This document shows positions 45,607-55,438 of a DNA stretch of 64,000 nt, in pieces. The number at the start of each line of letters is the position of its first letter. Within the stretch, counting starts at the first letter, position 1. Below the pieces are notes generated by a model. The model ran no database searches. It was not told where the DNA came from and saw only the letters and a program-made list of their open reading frames with translations. The DNA is from Gemmatimonadota bacterium. GTDB taxonomy: Bacteria > Gemmatimonadota > Gemmatimonadetes > Longimicrobiales > Gaopeijiaceae. The translations under genes and the position numbers were made by a program. The stretch is taken from the NCBI GenBank assembly GCA_021295815.1, contig JAGWBQ010000010.1:27297-91296 (forward strand). The letters are read 5' to 3'.

Positions 45607-47421
45607 TCACCGGGGTTGGAATCTGTCCGGCCCGACCCGGCTCAAGCGGCTCCGTTCCGTCTGCGTGTCTTGCGTGCCCCAGGCTATTCCCAGGAATTCC
45701 CGCATGGTGATGCGCAAGACGGGCGAAGCGCCGCCGACACCCAGCGGAAAGGCCACGTCGATCCTCGCGACCCGGGGCGTGCCGGCGGGAAACCCCAAGC
45801 GGATCCCCGCCCCGACCGAGGTGCGCCAGTCGGAATCCGTTCCGTAGGGCACGTCGCCGCCCCACATCCGTCCCGCATCGGCGAAGAGCGTGATGCCGGT
45901 GTCGATGAAGTCGGTCAGGTCGAAGGCGATCCTGCTCTCGGCCGAGAAGAGGAGCCGGTCGCTCCCCGGGAACGCTTCCTCGCGAAGTCCTCTCAGGCCC
46001 TCCCTGCCGCCGAGCGTCAGTTGGAACGGGACGTGGTGGCCCCTGCCGCCGCTCGCCGAAGCCCGGAGCAGGAAGGTGGAGACCGGCGCCCGCAGATAGG
46101 CGAGGAGGTCGAGTTCGCCCAAAAGGTCGCGCCACGCCGCCGTATCGGAGGCCGCCTCCATCCGCCGACCCTGTGCCCGAGCGTCGAAGAAGAAGTATGA
46201 TCCGCCAAGCTTCCACCCGGACGCGAGGCCGAATCGCAGGAAGGTGTCGTCTGCCGACGGCTCGCCGGACGGCCAGGCGCCGACGCTCCGCCCAAGGGTG
46301 GCTCCGACGTCTAGCCCCAGCGCGACGTCCTGTTCGCCCCGGAGGGCGTCGAGGCCGGTCGCCCTCTCGAAGCGGAGGTTGCGACTGGAGACCATAAGGT
46401 TGACGCGGGTGACCGCGTAAGGCACGAGTCGTCCGCGGACTGCGGCGGCAACGGAGTCGGGTGCGCTCGCGGCATCGCCGAACTCGGAGTCGGTGACGAC
46501 CTCGACCCCTCCCTCGTAGGCCGAGCGCACCAGTTCGTCGTGGCTCACCCCCACGCCGAAGGCCACCAGAGAGCCGGGCTCGCCGAAGCGCCGAGCCAGC
46601 GACAGTTCGCCCGCGCTCACGCGCAGGGGAAGCAGGACGTGGGTCGCGCCCGCGAGCGTACCGGTGGAATAGGCGAACACCTCGTCACGGCCCGAGACCG
46701 CGCTCCGGAACGCCCACTTGCCCGCCTCGCTGACGAAGGGGTAGGTGATGCCGGCGTCGAGGAAGCGTCCGACTCGGCTCCGGCCCAGACCGAGGGCGGC
46801 GTCGGCCCGGGTGCCGAGCAGGCGCGGATCGCGAACTCCGAAGCCGAGGTCGCGCTGTTCCCGCCGCCTACTCATGAAGACCTGCGCAAGGAGGCCCCGG
46901 CCGAGCAGGTTCTCTTCCGCCAACTGGAGCCGCTCGAGTTGCAGCCCCTGGTCGAAAGCGACGCCGAGGTCGACCTTCGTGGTCCACTTGTCGCGGGTGA
47001 GGACGGCCACCTCCCAGGAGCCCTCTTCGAGCTCGCGGGCGGTCAGCGTGGCGTCGTCGAAGAATCCGTAGGCGCGAAGGACCCGCCCGGACTCGGCGAG
47101 GATCTCCGGGTCGTAGCAGTCGCCTTCGGCGAACAGCAGTTCGCGACGGATGAAGCTCGGGCGCGTGGTGACGTGGAGCGCGCTCGCGAACGAAAAGAGC
47201 GGCCTGAGCGCGCTGCCTTCGGCGAGCTCGGAAGGGTCGAAGACCGGCCGGTTGTCGATGACCAGCGAGGAGACGACTCCCAGCGCGCAGCCGTCCCGCC
47301 CGGCTCCTGCGGAGCGCTCTTGCGTCGCGGCCGGCGCAGCGGTGACGGCGGCGGCGGTGACGGCGAGGAGGGAGGTCGCGAAGGCGGTGGCGGTTTGCGC
47401 TAGAATACTCTTTGTTCCCAA
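45607..47421 (-). CDS. Omp85/BamA-superfamily outer-membrane protein
   Basis: This protein of about 604 aa has a signal peptide (ATAFATSLLAVTAAAVTAAPAATQ). A POTRA-like region follows (about residues 50-135, RPSFIRRELLFAEGDCYDPEILAESGRVLRAYGFFDDATL). The barrel has the surface-antigen motif TLGGREGLRGLREEAFPGSD and the closing FLDxxRMWGG-like FADAGRMWGGD. TTG 47421 with GAAGG six bases upstream is the best start. The ATG at 47466 would overlap the divergent malic enzyme gene. Family members insert proteins or transport them across the outer membrane; this one is shorter than BamA, so it is a paralogue. Confidence 0.8.
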   Translation of the reverse strand: MGTKSILAQTATAFATSLLAVTAAAVTAAPAATQERSAGAGRDGCALGVVSSLVIDNRPVFDPSELAEGSALRPLFSFASALHVTTRPSFIRRELLFAEGDCYDPEILAESGRVLRAYGFFDDATLTARELEEGSWEVAVLTRDKWTTKVDLGVAFDQGLQLERLQLAEENLLGRGLLAQVFMSRRREQRDLGFGVRDPRLLGTRADAALGLGRSRVGRFLDAGITYPFVSEAGKWAFRSAVSGRDEVFAYSTGTLAGATHVLLPLRVSAGELSLARRFGEPGSLVAFGVGVSHDELVRSAYEGGVEVVTDSEFGDAASAPDSVAAAVRGRLVPYAVTRVNLMVSSRNLRFERATGLDALRGEQDVALGLDVGATLGRSVGAWPSGEPSADDTFLRFGLASGWKLGGSYFFFDARAQGRRMEAASDTAAWRDLLGELDLLAYLRAPVSTFLLRASASGGRGHHVPFQLTLGGREGLRGLREEAFPGSDRLLFSAESRIAFDLTDFIDTGITLFADAGRMWGGDVPYGTDSDWRTSVGAGIRLGFPAGTPRVARIDVAFPLGVGGASPVLRITMREFLGIAWGTQDTQTERSRLSRVGPDRFQPR

Positions 47422-47459
47422 GTTCAGCCTTCGCGGTCTTAGATCAGGAGTCAGGTACC

Positions 47460-49745
47460 ATGGCAAGCAGCCGCAGAGAGGCGCTCGAATACCACAGCAC
47501 CGGAAGCCCGGGCAAGATCGAGGTCGTGCCGACCAAGTCGGTCTCGACTCAGCGCGACCTCACGCTGGCCTACTCGCCGGGCGTGGCGGAGCCCTGCCGC
47601 GAGATCGCCGAAAGGCCCGATGACGTGTTCAAGTACACCGCTCGCGGCAATCTGGTGGCGGTGGTGTCGAACGGAACCGCGGTCCTGGGCTTGGGAAACA
47701 TCGGGCCGCTGGCGGCCAAGCCGGTCATGGAAGGCAAGGGCGTGCTCTTCAAGCGCTTCGCCGGTATCGACGTCTTCGATCTCGAGGTGGACGCCCGCGA
47801 AGCCGAGGACGTGATCCGCTTCTGCGAGATGCTGGGCCCCACAGTCGGGGGAATCAACCTGGAGGACATCGCCGCCCCCGAGTGCTTCGTGATCGAGCGC
47901 ACGCTCCGGGAGACTCTCGACATCCCGGTCTTCCACGACGATCAGCACGGCACGGCGATCATCGCGGCGGCGGCGTTCCTCAACGCGCTGGACCTCGTGG
48001 ACAAGAAGGTGGAGGACGTGCGAGTCGTCTTCAGCGGGGCGGGGGCCTCGGCGCTCTCCACCGCGTCCCACCTGCGCCGGCTGGGAGCCTCTCCCGAGAA
48101 CATCGTGCTCTGCGACTCGCGGGGCGTGATCCACAACGGGCGCGACTCGGGCATGAACGAGTACAAGGAGCCCTTCGCCGTCGCCACCGAGGCGAGGACC
48201 CTGGAAGAGAGCCTCGTCGGCGCGGACGTGTTCATCGGTCTCTCGGTCAAGGGGATAGTCTCACCCGAGATGGTCCGATCGATGGCTCGCGACCCGATCA
48301 TCTTCGCTCTTGCGAACCCCGATCCCGAGATCCTCCCGGAGGAGGCGAGGGCGGTGCGCGGCGACGCCATCATCGCCACCGGACGTTCGGACTACCCGAA
48401 CCAGGTAAACAACGTCCTCGGTTTTCCCTTCATCTTCCGGGGCGCTCTCGATGTCCGGGCGCGCGGGATCAACGAGGAGATGATGCTCGCCGCCACTCTC
48501 GCTCTGGCGGAGCTTGCGCGTCAGGAGGTGCCGGAGGCGGTACGGGGCGCCTACTCCGACAACGACCTCCGCTTCGGCCGGGACTATCTGATCCCGAAGC
48601 CCTTCGACCACAGGGTCCTCTTCTATGTGGCGCCCGCCGTCGCCGCAGCGGCCATCCGCAGCGGACTCGCCCGCAAGGCGCTGGACCTGGCGGAGTACCG
48701 CGACAGCCTGCACGCCCTTCTGGGGCCCGGTCGCGCCCTGATGAGCGCCACCCGCGCCCGCGCCCGCGCCAGACCGGCTCGGGTCGTCTTTCCGGAGGGT
48801 CACAACGTGAACGTGATCCGCGCGGCTTCCGAGCTCGCGGCCGAGGGCGCCTGCCGTCCAGTCCTGCTGGGCAGGCCCCCCCGGGTGGCGGAGAAGGCGG
48901 AGTGGATGGGTCTCGACATGTCCGGTGTCGAAGTGGTCTACGCTGCCGAGATGAAAGCCGAGAGGCGCAGGTACGCCGACGAGCTTTACCGGAAGCGCGC
49001 TCGCAAGGGGCTGACCCTCGCCGAGGCCAGATGGAACCTCTTCAAACCGGTATATTTCGGCCTGTCCATGCTCCAGGACGGCGCCGCCGACGCAATGGTG
49101 GCGGGGATCGAGGCGAAGTACAGCGAGGTCCTGCGCTCCGCGCTGCACGTGGTGGGATCCGAAGAGGGCATCGACCGCGTCTCGGGGCTGCACGTGATCG
49201 CGTTGCGGAATCGGGATCTCGTTTTTCTGGCCGACACCACGGTCAACATCGACCCCGACGCCGAGACTCTGCGCGACATCGCGGTGCAGACGGCGACCTT
49301 CGTCAGAAGGCTGGGCGTTACTCCCCGGGTCGCTATGGTTACATTCTCCAACTTCGGATCGGTGCGTCACGAGGAGTCTCTGAAGATGGCGAGGGCCGTG
49401 GAGCTCGTACGCGCGGCGGATCCGGAACTGGAGATCGACGGCGAGATGCAGGCGGACACCGCCGTGGATCAGGCGAAATTAGAGAACATCTATCAATTCA
49501 CCCATCTGAGCGGACCTGCCAACGTCCTCATCTTTTCACGACTTTCCGCCGCCAACGCCGCCTACAAGCTTCTCGACCGCCTCGGAGGAGCCGACTCGAT
49601 CGGCCCGATTCTGTTGGGGATGGCCAAGCCGCTCCACATTCTCGAACGGGGTTGTTCGGTCCAGCACATCGTGAACCTGGCGACGATCGCGACAGTCGAC
49701 TGGCAGACCCGCGCGAGATCAATCGACAACACCACCGATGTCTGA
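47460..49745 (+). CDS. maeB: NADP-dependent malic enzyme with phosphotransacetylase-like domain
   Basis: This 761-aa bifunctional-type malic enzyme converts malate to pyruvate with NADP. The N-terminal part (to about 410) has [16 protein letters not shown], the substrate segment GRGNL-like [32 protein letters not shown] and the nucleotide-binding [10 protein letters not shown]. The C-terminal part (about 430-761) is the phosphotransacetylase-like domain ([37 protein letters not shown]), which usually regulates the enzyme through acetyl-CoA. ATG 47460 follows AGGAG by nine bases. Its stop overlaps pckA by 8 nt. Confidence 0.93.
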   Translation: MASSRREALEYHSTGSPGKIEVVPTKSVSTQRDLTLAYSPGVAEPCREIAERPDDVFKYTARGNLVAVVSNGTAVLGLGNIGPLAAKPVMEGKGVLFKRFAGIDVFDLEVDAREAEDVIRFCEMLGPTVGGINLEDIAAPECFVIERTLRETLDIPVFHDDQHGTAIIAAAAFLNALDLVDKKVEDVRVVFSGAGASALSTASHLRRLGASPENIVLCDSRGVIHNGRDSGMNEYKEPFAVATEARTLEESLVGADVFIGLSVKGIVSPEMVRSMARDPIIFALANPDPEILPEEARAVRGDAIIATGRSDYPNQVNNVLGFPFIFRGALDVRARGINEEMMLAATLALAELARQEVPEAVRGAYSDNDLRFGRDYLIPKPFDHRVLFYVAPAVAAAAIRSGLARKALDLAEYRDSLHALLGPGRALMSATRARARARPARVVFPEGHNVNVIRAASELAAEGACRPVLLGRPPRVAEKAEWMGLDMSGVEVVYAAEMKAERRRYADELYRKRARKGLTLAEARWNLFKPVYFGLSMLQDGAADAMVAGIEAKYSEVLRSALHVVGSEEGIDRVSGLHVIALRNRDLVFLADTTVNIDPDAETLRDIAVQTATFVRRLGVTPRVAMVTFSNFGSVRHEESLKMARAVELVRAADPELEIDGEMQADTAVDQAKLENIYQFTHLSGPANVLIFSRLSAANAAYKLLDRLGGADSIGPILLGMAKPLHILERGCSVQHIVNLATIATVDWQTRARSIDNTTDV

Positions 49746-51327
49746 GCTAGACCCGAACACGCTGGCGCCCGGACTGGCGCCTTCCAAAGGGGTACACGCA
49801 CGCCGGAGCACGGCCGAGCTCTGCGAGCTGGCTCTCATCCGAGGAGAGGGCCGCCTTACCGACATGGGAGCCTTCGCCGCCGTCACCGAGCCGCATACGG
49901 GCCGGTCGCCGAACGATCGCTTCATCGTCCGAGACGACGCCACCGACGGCGCTGTGGGCTGGGGAGCCCACAACCGACCATGTTCGGTCGACGGAGCCCG
50001 GGCGTTGCGCGAGGACCTGATCGCCCATCTGGCTCGACGTCCGCTGGTCGTCCATGACGCCCGGGCCGGAGCGCATCCCGGACATGCGGTGGGAGTGCGG
50101 TTGATCACCGAGAGCGCTTGGCACGCGATGTTCGCGCGCAACATGTTTCTGCGTCTGGCAGCAGCCGAACTCGCCGATTTCGTCCCTGACTTCACCATCC
50201 TGCACGCGCCTTCGCTCCAGGCCTCTCCGGAGCGGCACGACACGGCGTCGGAGACGGCTATCGTCACGGACTTCACGAACAGGGAGGTGCTGATCGCGGG
50301 GACGCGGTACGCCGGCGAGATCAAGAAGTCGATCTTCGCGGTCCTCAACTTCCTTCTTCCCGACGAGGGCGTGCTGCCCATGCACTGCTCGGCCAACGTG
50401 GGGCTGGAAAAGGGCGACGCGGCTCTCTTCTTCGGCCTCTCCGGTACGGGGAAGACGACTCTGTCCGCCGATCCGGCTCGTGGTCTCATCGGCGACGACG
50501 AGCACGGCTGGGGCCCGGACGGGATCTTCAATTTCGAGGGCGGATGCTACGCCAAGACCATCGATCTTTCCGAAAGGACCGAGCCCGAGATCTTCCGGGC
50601 ATCGCGCAGGTTCGGGACCATCCTGGAGAACGTGGCGCTCAACGGATCGCGCGCCGCGAATTTCGACGACCGCTCCATCACCGAGAACACTCGGGCCTCG
50701 TACCCGGTGCACTTCATCGAGAATGCGATCGAGCCTTCCCGGGCCGGTCACCCCCGGAACGTCGTCTTCCTTACGGCGGACGCCTTCGGGGTCCTGCCGC
50801 CCATCTCCCGACTGAGCCCCGACCAGGCCATGTACCACTTCCTCTCCGGTTACACCGCCAAGGTCGCGGGCACCGAGCGAGGAGTGACCGAACCTACCGC
50901 CACCTTCAGCGCCTGCTTCGGCGCGCCCTTCATGCCGAGACCGCCGGCCCGGTATGCGGCCATGCTCGGGGAGCTGCTCGCGAACCACGGCGCTGACGTC
51001 TGGCTCATCAATACCGGCTGGACCGGGGGCGGATACGGGGTCGGAAGCAGGGTCGCCCTACCGTACACCCGCGCGATGGTCGATGCGGCGCTGTCCGGGG
51101 CGCTCCGGGTCGGGTCGTTCCGCGTGGACGAGGTCTTCGGCGTCGCCGTTCCCAGGGCGGTCCCGGACGTTCCGGCGGATATCCTCACCCCCCGCGCCAC
51201 CTGGTCCGATCCTGCCGCGTATGACGCAGCCGCGGGTCGGCTTGCCCGGATGTTCCACGACAACTTCGAGCGCTTCCGGGACGAGGTGGCGGACGGGGTG
51301 GCCGGGGCGGGGCCCAAACCGAGCTGA
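49738..51327 (+). CDS. pckA: Phosphoenolpyruvate carboxykinase (ATP)
   Basis: PckA turns oxaloacetate and ATP into PEP, the first step of gluconeogenesis from C4 acids. The 529-aa product has the P-loop FGLSGTGKTTLS with K239, the GDDEHGWGPDGIFNFEGG segment for metal and substrate, and the R-rich NDRFIVRD near the N-terminus. The 8-nt overlap with maeB implies coupled translation. Malate can then be drained both to pyruvate (MaeB) and, through oxaloacetate, to PEP (PckA), as cells living on amino acids or acetate-type carbon need. Confidence 0.94.
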   Translation: MSELDPNTLAPGLAPSKGVHARRSTAELCELALIRGEGRLTDMGAFAAVTEPHTGRSPNDRFIVRDDATDGAVGWGAHNRPCSVDGARALREDLIAHLARRPLVVHDARAGAHPGHAVGVRLITESAWHAMFARNMFLRLAAAELADFVPDFTILHAPSLQASPERHDTASETAIVTDFTNREVLIAGTRYAGEIKKSIFAVLNFLLPDEGVLPMHCSANVGLEKGDAALFFGLSGTGKTTLSADPARGLIGDDEHGWGPDGIFNFEGGCYAKTIDLSERTEPEIFRASRRFGTILENVALNGSRAANFDDRSITENTRASYPVHFIENAIEPSRAGHPRNVVFLTADAFGVLPPISRLSPDQAMYHFLSGYTAKVAGTERGVTEPTATFSACFGAPFMPRPPARYAAMLGELLANHGADVWLINTGWTGGGYGVGSRVALPYTRAMVDAALSGALRVGSFRVDEVFGVAVPRAVPDVPADILTPRATWSDPAAYDAAAGRLARMFHDNFERFRDEVADGVAGAGPKPS

Positions 51328-51356
51328 CCGAACGAAGTCCGAGAGCCCGAAGATCT

Positions 51357-52799
51357 ATGGAATACGCCGCCAACTACATCGACGGATCCTGGCGCAGGTC
51401 CGGCGGCGGGACGCTGGCGGTCACAAATCCGGCCACCGGGGAGGAGATAGGAAGGACCCCGCTCTCTTCGGCTGCCGAGGTGGACCTGGCGGTGCAGGCG
51501 GCCAGGGATGCGTTTCCCTCCTGGCGCGCCACCCCCGCCCCGGAGAGGGCGCGGACGCTCTTCCGCCTCAAGGCCCTCCTCGACGAGCATCACGACGAGC
51601 TCGCGCGCCGACTCACGGTCGAGCACGGCAAGCCCGTGGCGGAGACCTGGGGCGAGATCCGGCGGGGCATCGAGAACGTCGAACACGCCTGCGGCGTCCC
51701 GACCCTGATGATGGGCGACACCGTGGAGGGCGTCGCGGCGGGGATCGACTCCGCCACCTGGCGACAGCCCATCGGTGTTTTCGGCGTGGTCACGCCCTAC
51801 AACTTCCCGGTGATGATCCCGCTCTGGTTCTGGCCGTACGCGGTGGCGACCGGCAACACCGTCGTTCTCAAGCCGAGCGAGCAGGATCCGCTCACCCACC
51901 AGCGCGTGACCGCGCTCGCCGAGGAGGCTGGGCTGCCCGCCGGCGTGCTGAACGTGGTCCATGGCGACCGGACCTGCGTGGAGGCGATCTGCGACCATCC
52001 GGACGTGGCCGGCGTCTCCTTCGTCGGTTCGAGCGCCGCGGCGGGGGCGGTCTACGCCCGAGCCGCCCGCAGCGGGAAGCGGGTCCAGGCCCTCGGCGGA
52101 GCCAAGAATCATCTGATCGTGCTTCCCGACGCCGATCTCGACCGGGCCTCCGAGGCCTGCTCGGCTTCGATCTTCGGTTCGACCGGGCAGCGCTGCCTGG
52201 CGGGGAGCGTGATAGTCGGCGTTGGAGATGCGCACGCTCCGCTCCGTGAACGCTTCCTGGACCACGCGGCCTCCATCCGCCTGGGCGACGGTCTGGAACC
52301 TGAGACCGGCATGGGTCCCGTCATCTCGGAGGCGCACCGGGCGCGCGTGCAAGGCTACATCGACCGAGCGGAGGCCGAGGGAGCCGGCCTCGCCCTCGAC
52401 GGCAGAAGCGCGACGGTGGCGGGTCTGGAGTCGGGCTACTGGCTTGGCCCCACCGTCTTCGAGCAGGTCAGACCGGAGAGCGAGCTGGGATCGGAGGAGG
52501 TCTTCGGGCCGGTCGCGGCGCTCAATCGGGCCGACTCCGTCGACGCCGCGCTGGAAATGCTCGGCCGGAGCAGCCACGGCAACGCTTGTTCGATATTCAC
52601 GACGAGCGGGAAGGAGGCGCGCGAGTTCCGTTACCGCGCCGGAATCTCCATGATCGGGGTCAACGTCGGCGTGGCGGCTCCCATGGCCTTTTTCCCGTTC
52701 GGCGGGGCCCGGGCGAGCTTCTACGGAGACCTGAAGGCGCAGGGAAGGGACGCGGTGTCGTTCTATACCGATCAGCGGGTGGTGATCGAACGCTGGTGA
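51357..52799 (+). CDS. mmsA: Methylmalonate-semialdehyde dehydrogenase (CoA-acylating)
   Basis: MmsA oxidises methylmalonate semialdehyde or malonate semialdehyde to propionyl-CoA or acetyl-CoA. This is the end of valine, thymine, beta-alanine and myo-inositol catabolism. The 480-aa product has the aldehyde dehydrogenase fold, with the catalytic C280 in IFGSTGQRCLAGS, the form typical of MmsA. It lacks the glutamate found in hydrolytic aldehyde dehydrogenases, having LGGAKNHLIVLPDAD instead. PYNFPVMIPLWFWPYA is also diagnostic. It begins 29 bp after pckA, so it probably shares the transcript. Confidence 0.92.
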   Translation: MEYAANYIDGSWRRSGGGTLAVTNPATGEEIGRTPLSSAAEVDLAVQAARDAFPSWRATPAPERARTLFRLKALLDEHHDELARRLTVEHGKPVAETWGEIRRGIENVEHACGVPTLMMGDTVEGVAAGIDSATWRQPIGVFGVVTPYNFPVMIPLWFWPYAVATGNTVVLKPSEQDPLTHQRVTALAEEAGLPAGVLNVVHGDRTCVEAICDHPDVAGVSFVGSSAAAGAVYARAARSGKRVQALGGAKNHLIVLPDADLDRASEACSASIFGSTGQRCLAGSVIVGVGDAHAPLRERFLDHAASIRLGDGLEPETGMGPVISEAHRARVQGYIDRAEAEGAGLALDGRSATVAGLESGYWLGPTVFEQVRPESELGSEEVFGPVAALNRADSVDAALEMLGRSSHGNACSIFTTSGKEAREFRYRAGISMIGVNVGVAAPMAFFPFGGARASFYGDLKAQGRDAVSFYTDQRVVIERW

Positions 52800-52940
52800 T
52801 GCTCCGCGCGCTGTTTTCGGCCCCCGCCGCCCCGTGCACGTTCGACGGCCGGCCGGCAGTCTTTCCCCGTCTGCCGGTACATGGTAAGATTTTAGGAGCC
52901 CGGGCGTAAGCCAACTCCCACCCCCAACGGAGGAACCAGC

Positions 52941-54749
52941 ATGAATCCGAACCTGCGCCACCTGTCAATGGTGGTATCGGCCGCAACGGCAACCTTGCTC
53001 GTCGCCTGCGAGACCATCTCGCTCGAACCCGCCAGCGAGGCGACCACCATCCGTATCGAACCCCAGGACCTCTTCATCCAGGAGGGACAGACCGGTACGC
53101 TCAGAGTGGTGGTGCTCGACCAGAACGATCGCGAGATGCCGTCCCCCCCCACCTGGGCCCCGCCTCAGTGGAACATCACCGGCGCCGGCCTGAAGATAGG
53201 GCCGGACGGCTCGGTCGAGGGACTCCGGGGAGGTTTCAACAACGCCATCGCCCGGGTTGCCGGTAAGAGCGCGGCCGTCTCGGTCAAGGTCCAGCCCGAC
53301 GAGGTAGCCCTAAGGGCCGTGCTCTACCTCAACCAGGCCGCGCAGAACCAGTCCGCCGGAGTTCGTACGATCGCGGGCAGGGCCGGCCTGCTCCGGGCGT
53401 TCGTCCTGGGCGACGAAGGCAGCTTCTACGAGCCTTCGGTCAAGGCGATGCTCTACCTGGGCGACGAAGAGGTCTACTCGGTCACCATGACGCCGGAAGG
53501 CGACTACCTGCCGGAACGGGTTGACGAGGGCAGGCTCGACCGATCCTATAACGCGGTGATCCCCGGGGAGCACATCCAGGAAGGACTTGAAATAGTGCTC
53601 GACATGGACGTGAACGACGTGATTCCGCTCAAGGCGGGCTCGTCGAAACGTTGGCCGGCCACGGGAAGGGTGGCGATGAACGTGATCCAGCTCGAAACCA
53701 TGAGGTTGATGGTGGTTCCCACCTTGCAGAGCCTCTTCCCTGGTAACACCGACGGGATCACTTGGGCGAACAGGCTCACCACCACCGGCAACGACACGAG
53801 GCTGACGCGGGCTCTGCGCCCGATTTCCGACTTCGAGATCACCGTCCACGAGATCTTCACCACGGACCAGGACATACGAAGCGGGAACGGGTGGAGCCGG
53901 TGGCTCGCGGAGATCGGGTTACTTCGATCCGTCGAGGACCACAAAGGCTACTACTACGGTACGACCGATCTTCCACCGGGCTCCGCCTACGGAGGGCTGG
54001 GATGGGTCGCCCGACCCTGGAGCGTCGGCGGCGACTGGGACGACGTCATGGCTCACGAGCTCGGCCACAACATGAGTCTGTATCACGCTCCCTGCGGCGG
54101 AGCGGGTGACCCGGACCCGGCGTTTCCATACGGAGAGGGCGACATCGGCATCTGGGGCTACAACGTCGAGGGCGGCCGGCTCATGCCTCCGTTCGATTTC
54201 AAGGACGACATGAGCTACTGCGACCCCACCTGGGTGAGCGACTTCCACTTCCAGCGGGCGATCGAGTTCCGACAGACCGAGCCGTTCGCCGACGCCGCGC
54301 CCGCCGATCGGATCCCCCGACTCTACGTCTCGGGCGGCGTGATCCGCGGTGGTGGAATCGAGTTCTATCCTTCCTACGTGATCGAGAGCGGTCCGCTGAC
54401 CCCGGACGGCGTAGGAGAGTATTCGCTGGAGGGCGTGACCGCGGACGGCTCGATCCTCTTCTCCCATCGCTTCACTCCCCACAGGAACGGCAACGGCGGC
54501 GCAGGTTTCACGTTCGCCCTCCCCTTCGAGGCGACATGGACCCACGAACTCGACCGGATCAAGGTCGACGGCCCGGCGGGTCCGGCGTACCTCGACCACA
54601 ACAGCCAGGCAGCCTCCGCCATTGTCGTGAACCCGGAGTCGGGACAGGTCACGGCCATCACCAGCGACCTGGCCCGCGTGTCGGCTGCGGACGGCGCCGT
54701 GATCGCCATCAGCGCCGGGCTCCCCATTTTCGAGGATGAAATTCGATGA
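52941..54749 (+). CDS. Metzincin-like zinc metalloprotease lipoprotein with Ig-like domain
   Basis: This 602-aa lipoprotein has a lipobox (LLVAC near residue 24) and a clear GGAGG site before ATG 52941. An Ig-like/BIG2-type domain spans about residues 35-115 (IRIEPQDLFIQEGQTGTLRV). The catalytic domain has HELGHNMSLYH, with the first histidine at residue 372, the HExxHxxxxxH zinc site of metzincins. The likely Met-turn is DDMSYCDP about 55 residues later. The HAPCGG following the third His recalls M66/StcE-like enzymes. The C-terminal 200 residues look like a further beta domain. It overlaps the next small barrel gene by 4 nt (ATGA). Confidence 0.8.
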   Translation: MNPNLRHLSMVVSAATATLLVACETISLEPASEATTIRIEPQDLFIQEGQTGTLRVVVLDQNDREMPSPPTWAPPQWNITGAGLKIGPDGSVEGLRGGFNNAIARVAGKSAAVSVKVQPDEVALRAVLYLNQAAQNQSAGVRTIAGRAGLLRAFVLGDEGSFYEPSVKAMLYLGDEEVYSVTMTPEGDYLPERVDEGRLDRSYNAVIPGEHIQEGLEIVLDMDVNDVIPLKAGSSKRWPATGRVAMNVIQLETMRLMVVPTLQSLFPGNTDGITWANRLTTTGNDTRLTRALRPISDFEITVHEIFTTDQDIRSGNGWSRWLAEIGLLRSVEDHKGYYYGTTDLPPGSAYGGLGWVARPWSVGGDWDDVMAHELGHNMSLYHAPCGGAGDPDPAFPYGEGDIGIWGYNVEGGRLMPPFDFKDDMSYCDPTWVSDFHFQRAIEFRQTEPFADAAPADRIPRLYVSGGVIRGGGIEFYPSYVIESGPLTPDGVGEYSLEGVTADGSILFSHRFTPHRNGNGGAGFTFALPFEATWTHELDRIKVDGPAGPAYLDHNSQAASAIVVNPESGQVTAITSDLARVSAADGAVIAISAGLPIFEDEIR

Positions 54750-55345
54750 CTATTTCAAGAATCGGCTTGACCGCGACCCTGCTTGCGCTCGTTGCGGCGG
54801 GTTCGTCTTCGGACGCGGCCGCGCAGGTGTCGGGGCCTGGTGACATCACGATCGAACTGGGCGGTGGCGGATCGATCGGAGGGCACAGCTCCTCCGCGGC
54901 CGGCCTGGAAACCGCGGCCGAATTGTCCTACCACGCCTTGTTCGGATACAGACTGAGCGAATCTCTCTCCGTCTTCGGCGGCTACGCTCGCACCGCCTAC
55001 GGCTGCGAGAACGCCTACTGCAGGACCATCAACCCGGTGCTGACCGCCCAGCACGGCGTGGTTGGAGCCGAGTTGAACCGGGGTGGCGGCTGGCTGAGAG
55101 TCGGGGCCGCCTACGGAGCGTCCAAGGGCGTCCCGGCGGAGCTGACCCAACTGCCGCCTTCGGATCCGTCCCAGGGCCTGGGCGCCTTGATCAGCGTCGG
55201 GACCACCTGGGGCCGCGGGGCCTTCAGGGCTCGTCCGTTCCTCTCCTATCTGTACTACCTGACGGACGACGCCGTCGCGGGAGGCGGCCACGGCATAGCC
55301 CTGACTGCGGGGTTCGGGTTCCAGTTCCGGTTGGTAGGCGGTTGA
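54746..55345 (+). CDS. Small outer-membrane beta-barrel protein
   Basis: This 199-aa exported protein has a signal peptide ending SDAAAQV. The rest has eight or so amphipathic strands (SYHALFGYRLSESLSVFGGY, GGWLRVGAAYG, RARPFLSYLYYL) and a C-terminal strand ending FQFRLVGG. The look is of an OmpA/OmpX-type barrel. One disulfide-capable pair (YGCENAYC) sits in a loop. Coupling to the metalloprotease gene by ATGA overlap suggests a joint role at the cell surface. I have no family name. Confidence 0.68.
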   Translation: MTISRIGLTATLLALVAAGSSSDAAAQVSGPGDITIELGGGGSIGGHSSSAAGLETAAELSYHALFGYRLSESLSVFGGYARTAYGCENAYCRTINPVLTAQHGVVGAELNRGGGWLRVGAAYGASKGVPAELTQLPPSDPSQGLGALISVGTTWGRGAFRARPFLSYLYYLTDDAVAGGGHGIALTAGFGFQFRLVGG

Positions 55346-55393
55346 TCGAGGTAGGGACGGACGCTCGGCGATGAGCCGGGCAGGCTTAATTGA

Positions 55394-55422
55394 CGGCAGC
55401 CCGGATACACAACGGGCTGCCG
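55394..55422 (+). terminator. Perfect 10-bp hairpin before the aminotransferase gene
   Basis: CGGCAGCCCG (55394-55403) pairs exactly with 55413-55422 around a 9-nt loop, 49 bp after the barrel gene and 16 bp before the TTG start. It may terminate the protease-barrel transcript, or structure the leader of the next gene. Confidence 0.45.
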
Positions 55423-55438
55423 CACCCGATACGGAAGG

